A stretch of DNA of 6,337 bases from Candidatus Woesearchaeota archaeon (GTDB lineage Archaea; Nanobdellota; Nanobdellia; Woesearchaeales; SM23-78). The notes under the pieces were generated by a model. That model was given only the letters and a program-made list of their open reading frames with translations. It was not told the DNA's origin and searched no databases. Positions within the stretch are counted from its first letter, which is position 1. Each line of letters starts with the position of its first letter. The DNA is taken from positions 1 to 6,337 of the forward strand of contig DRSY01000104.1 of assembly GCA_011372335.1 (NCBI GenBank), read 5' to 3'. A program made the position numbers and the translations under genes. Positions 5,666 to 6,337 of the stretch are shown one piece after another.

Positions 5666-5673
5666 TTTATAAA
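5666..5673 (+). promoter_or_regulatory. TATA box of the tRNA-Leu and Toprim transcription unit
   Basis: TTTATAAA, preceded by the purine-rich CTAAAAGA, lies 34 nt upstream of the first tRNA base, predicting a start near 5695 and a 5' leader of about five bases. No separate promoter is possible between the tRNA and the Toprim gene. The primase and tRNA promoters are divergent within about 70 bp. Confidence 0.65.
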
Positions 5674-5699
5674 CAAGGCGTGGTTCTTTGTGTTCTGTT

Positions 5700-5799
5700 G
5701 CGGGGGTGCCGGAGTGGTCAAACCAGGCAGGGACCAGACGGGATACGTTCAGGGCGTATTGGCTTAGTGCCTACGAGGGTTCGAATCCCTTCCCCCGCA
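5700..5799 (+). tRNA. tRNA-Leu (anticodon CAG), with about 16 extra nt in the D-arm
   Basis: The acceptor stem is GCGGGGG (5700-5706) with CCCCCGC (5792-5798), and the discriminator A is at 5799, as required for leucine. CCA is not encoded. The T-arm is GAGGG, TTCGAAT, CCCTT (5775-5791). The anticodon stem ATACG/CGTAT (5743-5747, 5755-5759) closes the loop TTCAGGG, giving anticodon CAG at 5750-5752. A 15-nt variable arm (5760-5774) with a GGC/GCC stem makes it class II. The D-stem CCG (5709-5711) can pair with CGG (5739-5741), but about 16 nt (5723-5738, or 5722-5737) are in excess compared with a normal D-loop. The extra bases could be a non-canonical intron, a small duplication or an enlarged D-arm. 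The rest of the molecule looks functional. Confidence 0.88.
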
Positions 5800-5802
5800 T
5801 TC

Positions 5803-6228
5803 ATGAAGAAAGCCTTAAAGGAGGTTATAGACGAGATTTGTAGAGTTATTGAAAGAGACAGAGATGTATTAGTAATTGCTGAAGGAAAAAACGATAAGCG
5901 AGCGTTAGAAAGCGTTGGTTTTAGAAAAGTAATAACTTTAACTAAACCATTGTATGAATTGGTTGAAGAGATAAATGAAAGAAAAGTGCTTATTCTCACA
6001 GACCTTGATAAAAAAGGAAAACAAATTTATTCAAAACTAAAGAAGTGTTTAAATCATAAAGGGGTGTGTGTTGATGATAAGCTAAGAAATTTATTGTTCC
6101 AAACAGAATTAAGACAGATAGAGGGGTTGTCCCGCTACCTTGACAAGTTTCTTTATAAGAATCATTTATGTTTTTATAAAGAGGAGGAAAAGGCAATAAA
6201 AAAGGAAAATCCTCTAATGAATTGCTAA
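5803..6228 (+). CDS. Small Toprim-domain protein, UPF0292-like
   Basis: The 141-residue product carries a Toprim fold, the metal-binding catalytic domain shared by topoisomerases, DnaG primases and RNase M5-type nucleases. Visible motifs are VIAEGKNDKRALES with catalytic Glu27, ITLTKPLYELVEEI (45-58), and LILTDLDKKGK with Asp67 and Asp69. These are followed by a region resembling archaeal UPF0292 proteins (LRNLLFQTELRQIEGL). Members of that family have no settled function; an RNA maturation or nucleic-acid cleavage role is inferred from the domain only. The start is ATG 5803, three bases after the tRNA-Leu. Upstream in-frame codons lie inside the tRNA, so a longer product is not credible. The C-terminal 20-25 residues are charged and appear specific to this lineage. 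Confidence 0.85.
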   Translation: MKKALKEVIDEICRVIERDRDVLVIAEGKNDKRALESVGFRKVITLTKPLYELVEEINERKVLILTDLDKKGKQIYSKLKKCLNHKGVCVDDKLRNLLFQTELRQIEGLSRYLDKFLYKNHLCFYKEEEKAIKKENPLMNC

Positions 6229-6280
6229 AAAAAATAGCGTGCTAAAAAGAGATAAAAAAGAATGAATAATACGAAATCTT

Positions 6281-6288
6281 TTTATAAG
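6281..6288 (+). promoter_or_regulatory. TATA box of the gene that leaves the window
   Basis: TTTATAAG, within CTTTTTATAAG, lies about 27 nt (from its centre) before the ATG at 6312, so it predicts an essentially leaderless transcript, the same arrangement as at the primase gene. Confidence 0.5.
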
Positions 6289-6311
6289 AAAGTGTACTTT
6301 CAACCTCTTAA

Positions 6312-6337
6312 ATGGAAAAGGCTTATATGTTGATCAC
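6312..6337 (+). CDS. Start of an unidentified plus-strand gene, truncated by the window end
   Basis: ATG followed by eight open codons reads MEKAYMLI and then a partial Thr codon. The TATA box at 6281-6288 is correctly placed for a leaderless start here. The start resembles the beta strand that opens Lrp/AsnC-type ligand-binding (RAM) domains, but nine residues are too few to name it. Confidence 0.4.

Noticed and set aside
5718..5999. Minus-strand frame across the tRNA and Toprim gene
   Set aside because: It reads through a tRNA gene and opposite conserved Toprim motifs, so it is not a gene.
6235..6244. TAGC-GT-GCTA palindrome after the Toprim gene as a terminator
   Set aside because: The stem is 4 bp with a 2-nt loop and is followed by A-rich, not T-rich, DNA; too weak to call.

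Overview
This AT-rich window is archaeal and most likely comes from a small-genome DPANN lineage (Woesearchaeota, Pacearchaeota or Nanoarchaeota-like). The evidence is the archaeal gene order L3-L4-L23-L2-S19, archaeal-type ribosomal protein sequences, TATA boxes about 25 nt upstream of several start points with almost no mRNA leader, a tRNA gene without encoded CCA, and a single-chain PriS-PriL type DNA primase like the one known from Nanoarchaeum equitans. The exact phylum is inferred, not proven.

Layout. Positions 1-3062 (minus strand) hold the start of the ribosomal protein cluster, in transcription order uL3, uL4, uL23, uL2 and the first codons of uS19. The uL3 frame is broken once, in a run of seven A. 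A TATA box at 3264-3273 predicts a leader of about 180 nt before uL3. That leader can fold into a nested long hairpin (3130-3214) preceded by a perfect 9-bp hairpin (3218-3243), and it contains no gene. This is the best candidate for an undescribed regulatory element in the window. Positions 3477-4094 (plus) encode a 205-residue protein that I do not recognise. Positions 4206-5564 (minus) encode the fused primase and converge on the unknown gene through a T-rich termination region. Positions 5700-5799 (plus) carry a class II tRNA-Leu(CAG) with about 16 extra nt in the D-arm. It is followed after only 3 nt by a small Toprim-domain gene (5803-6228). A promoter and the first codons of another plus-strand gene end the window.

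Functionally this is housekeeping DNA: large-subunit assembly (uL2, uL3, uL4, uL23), replication priming (PriS-PriL), translation (tRNA-Leu) and a probable nucleic-acid enzyme (Toprim). No mobile element, CRISPR array or phage gene was seen. The interest lies in the structured uL3 leader, the uL3 frame break, the enlarged tRNA-Leu and its tight coupling to the Toprim mRNA, and the compact primase.
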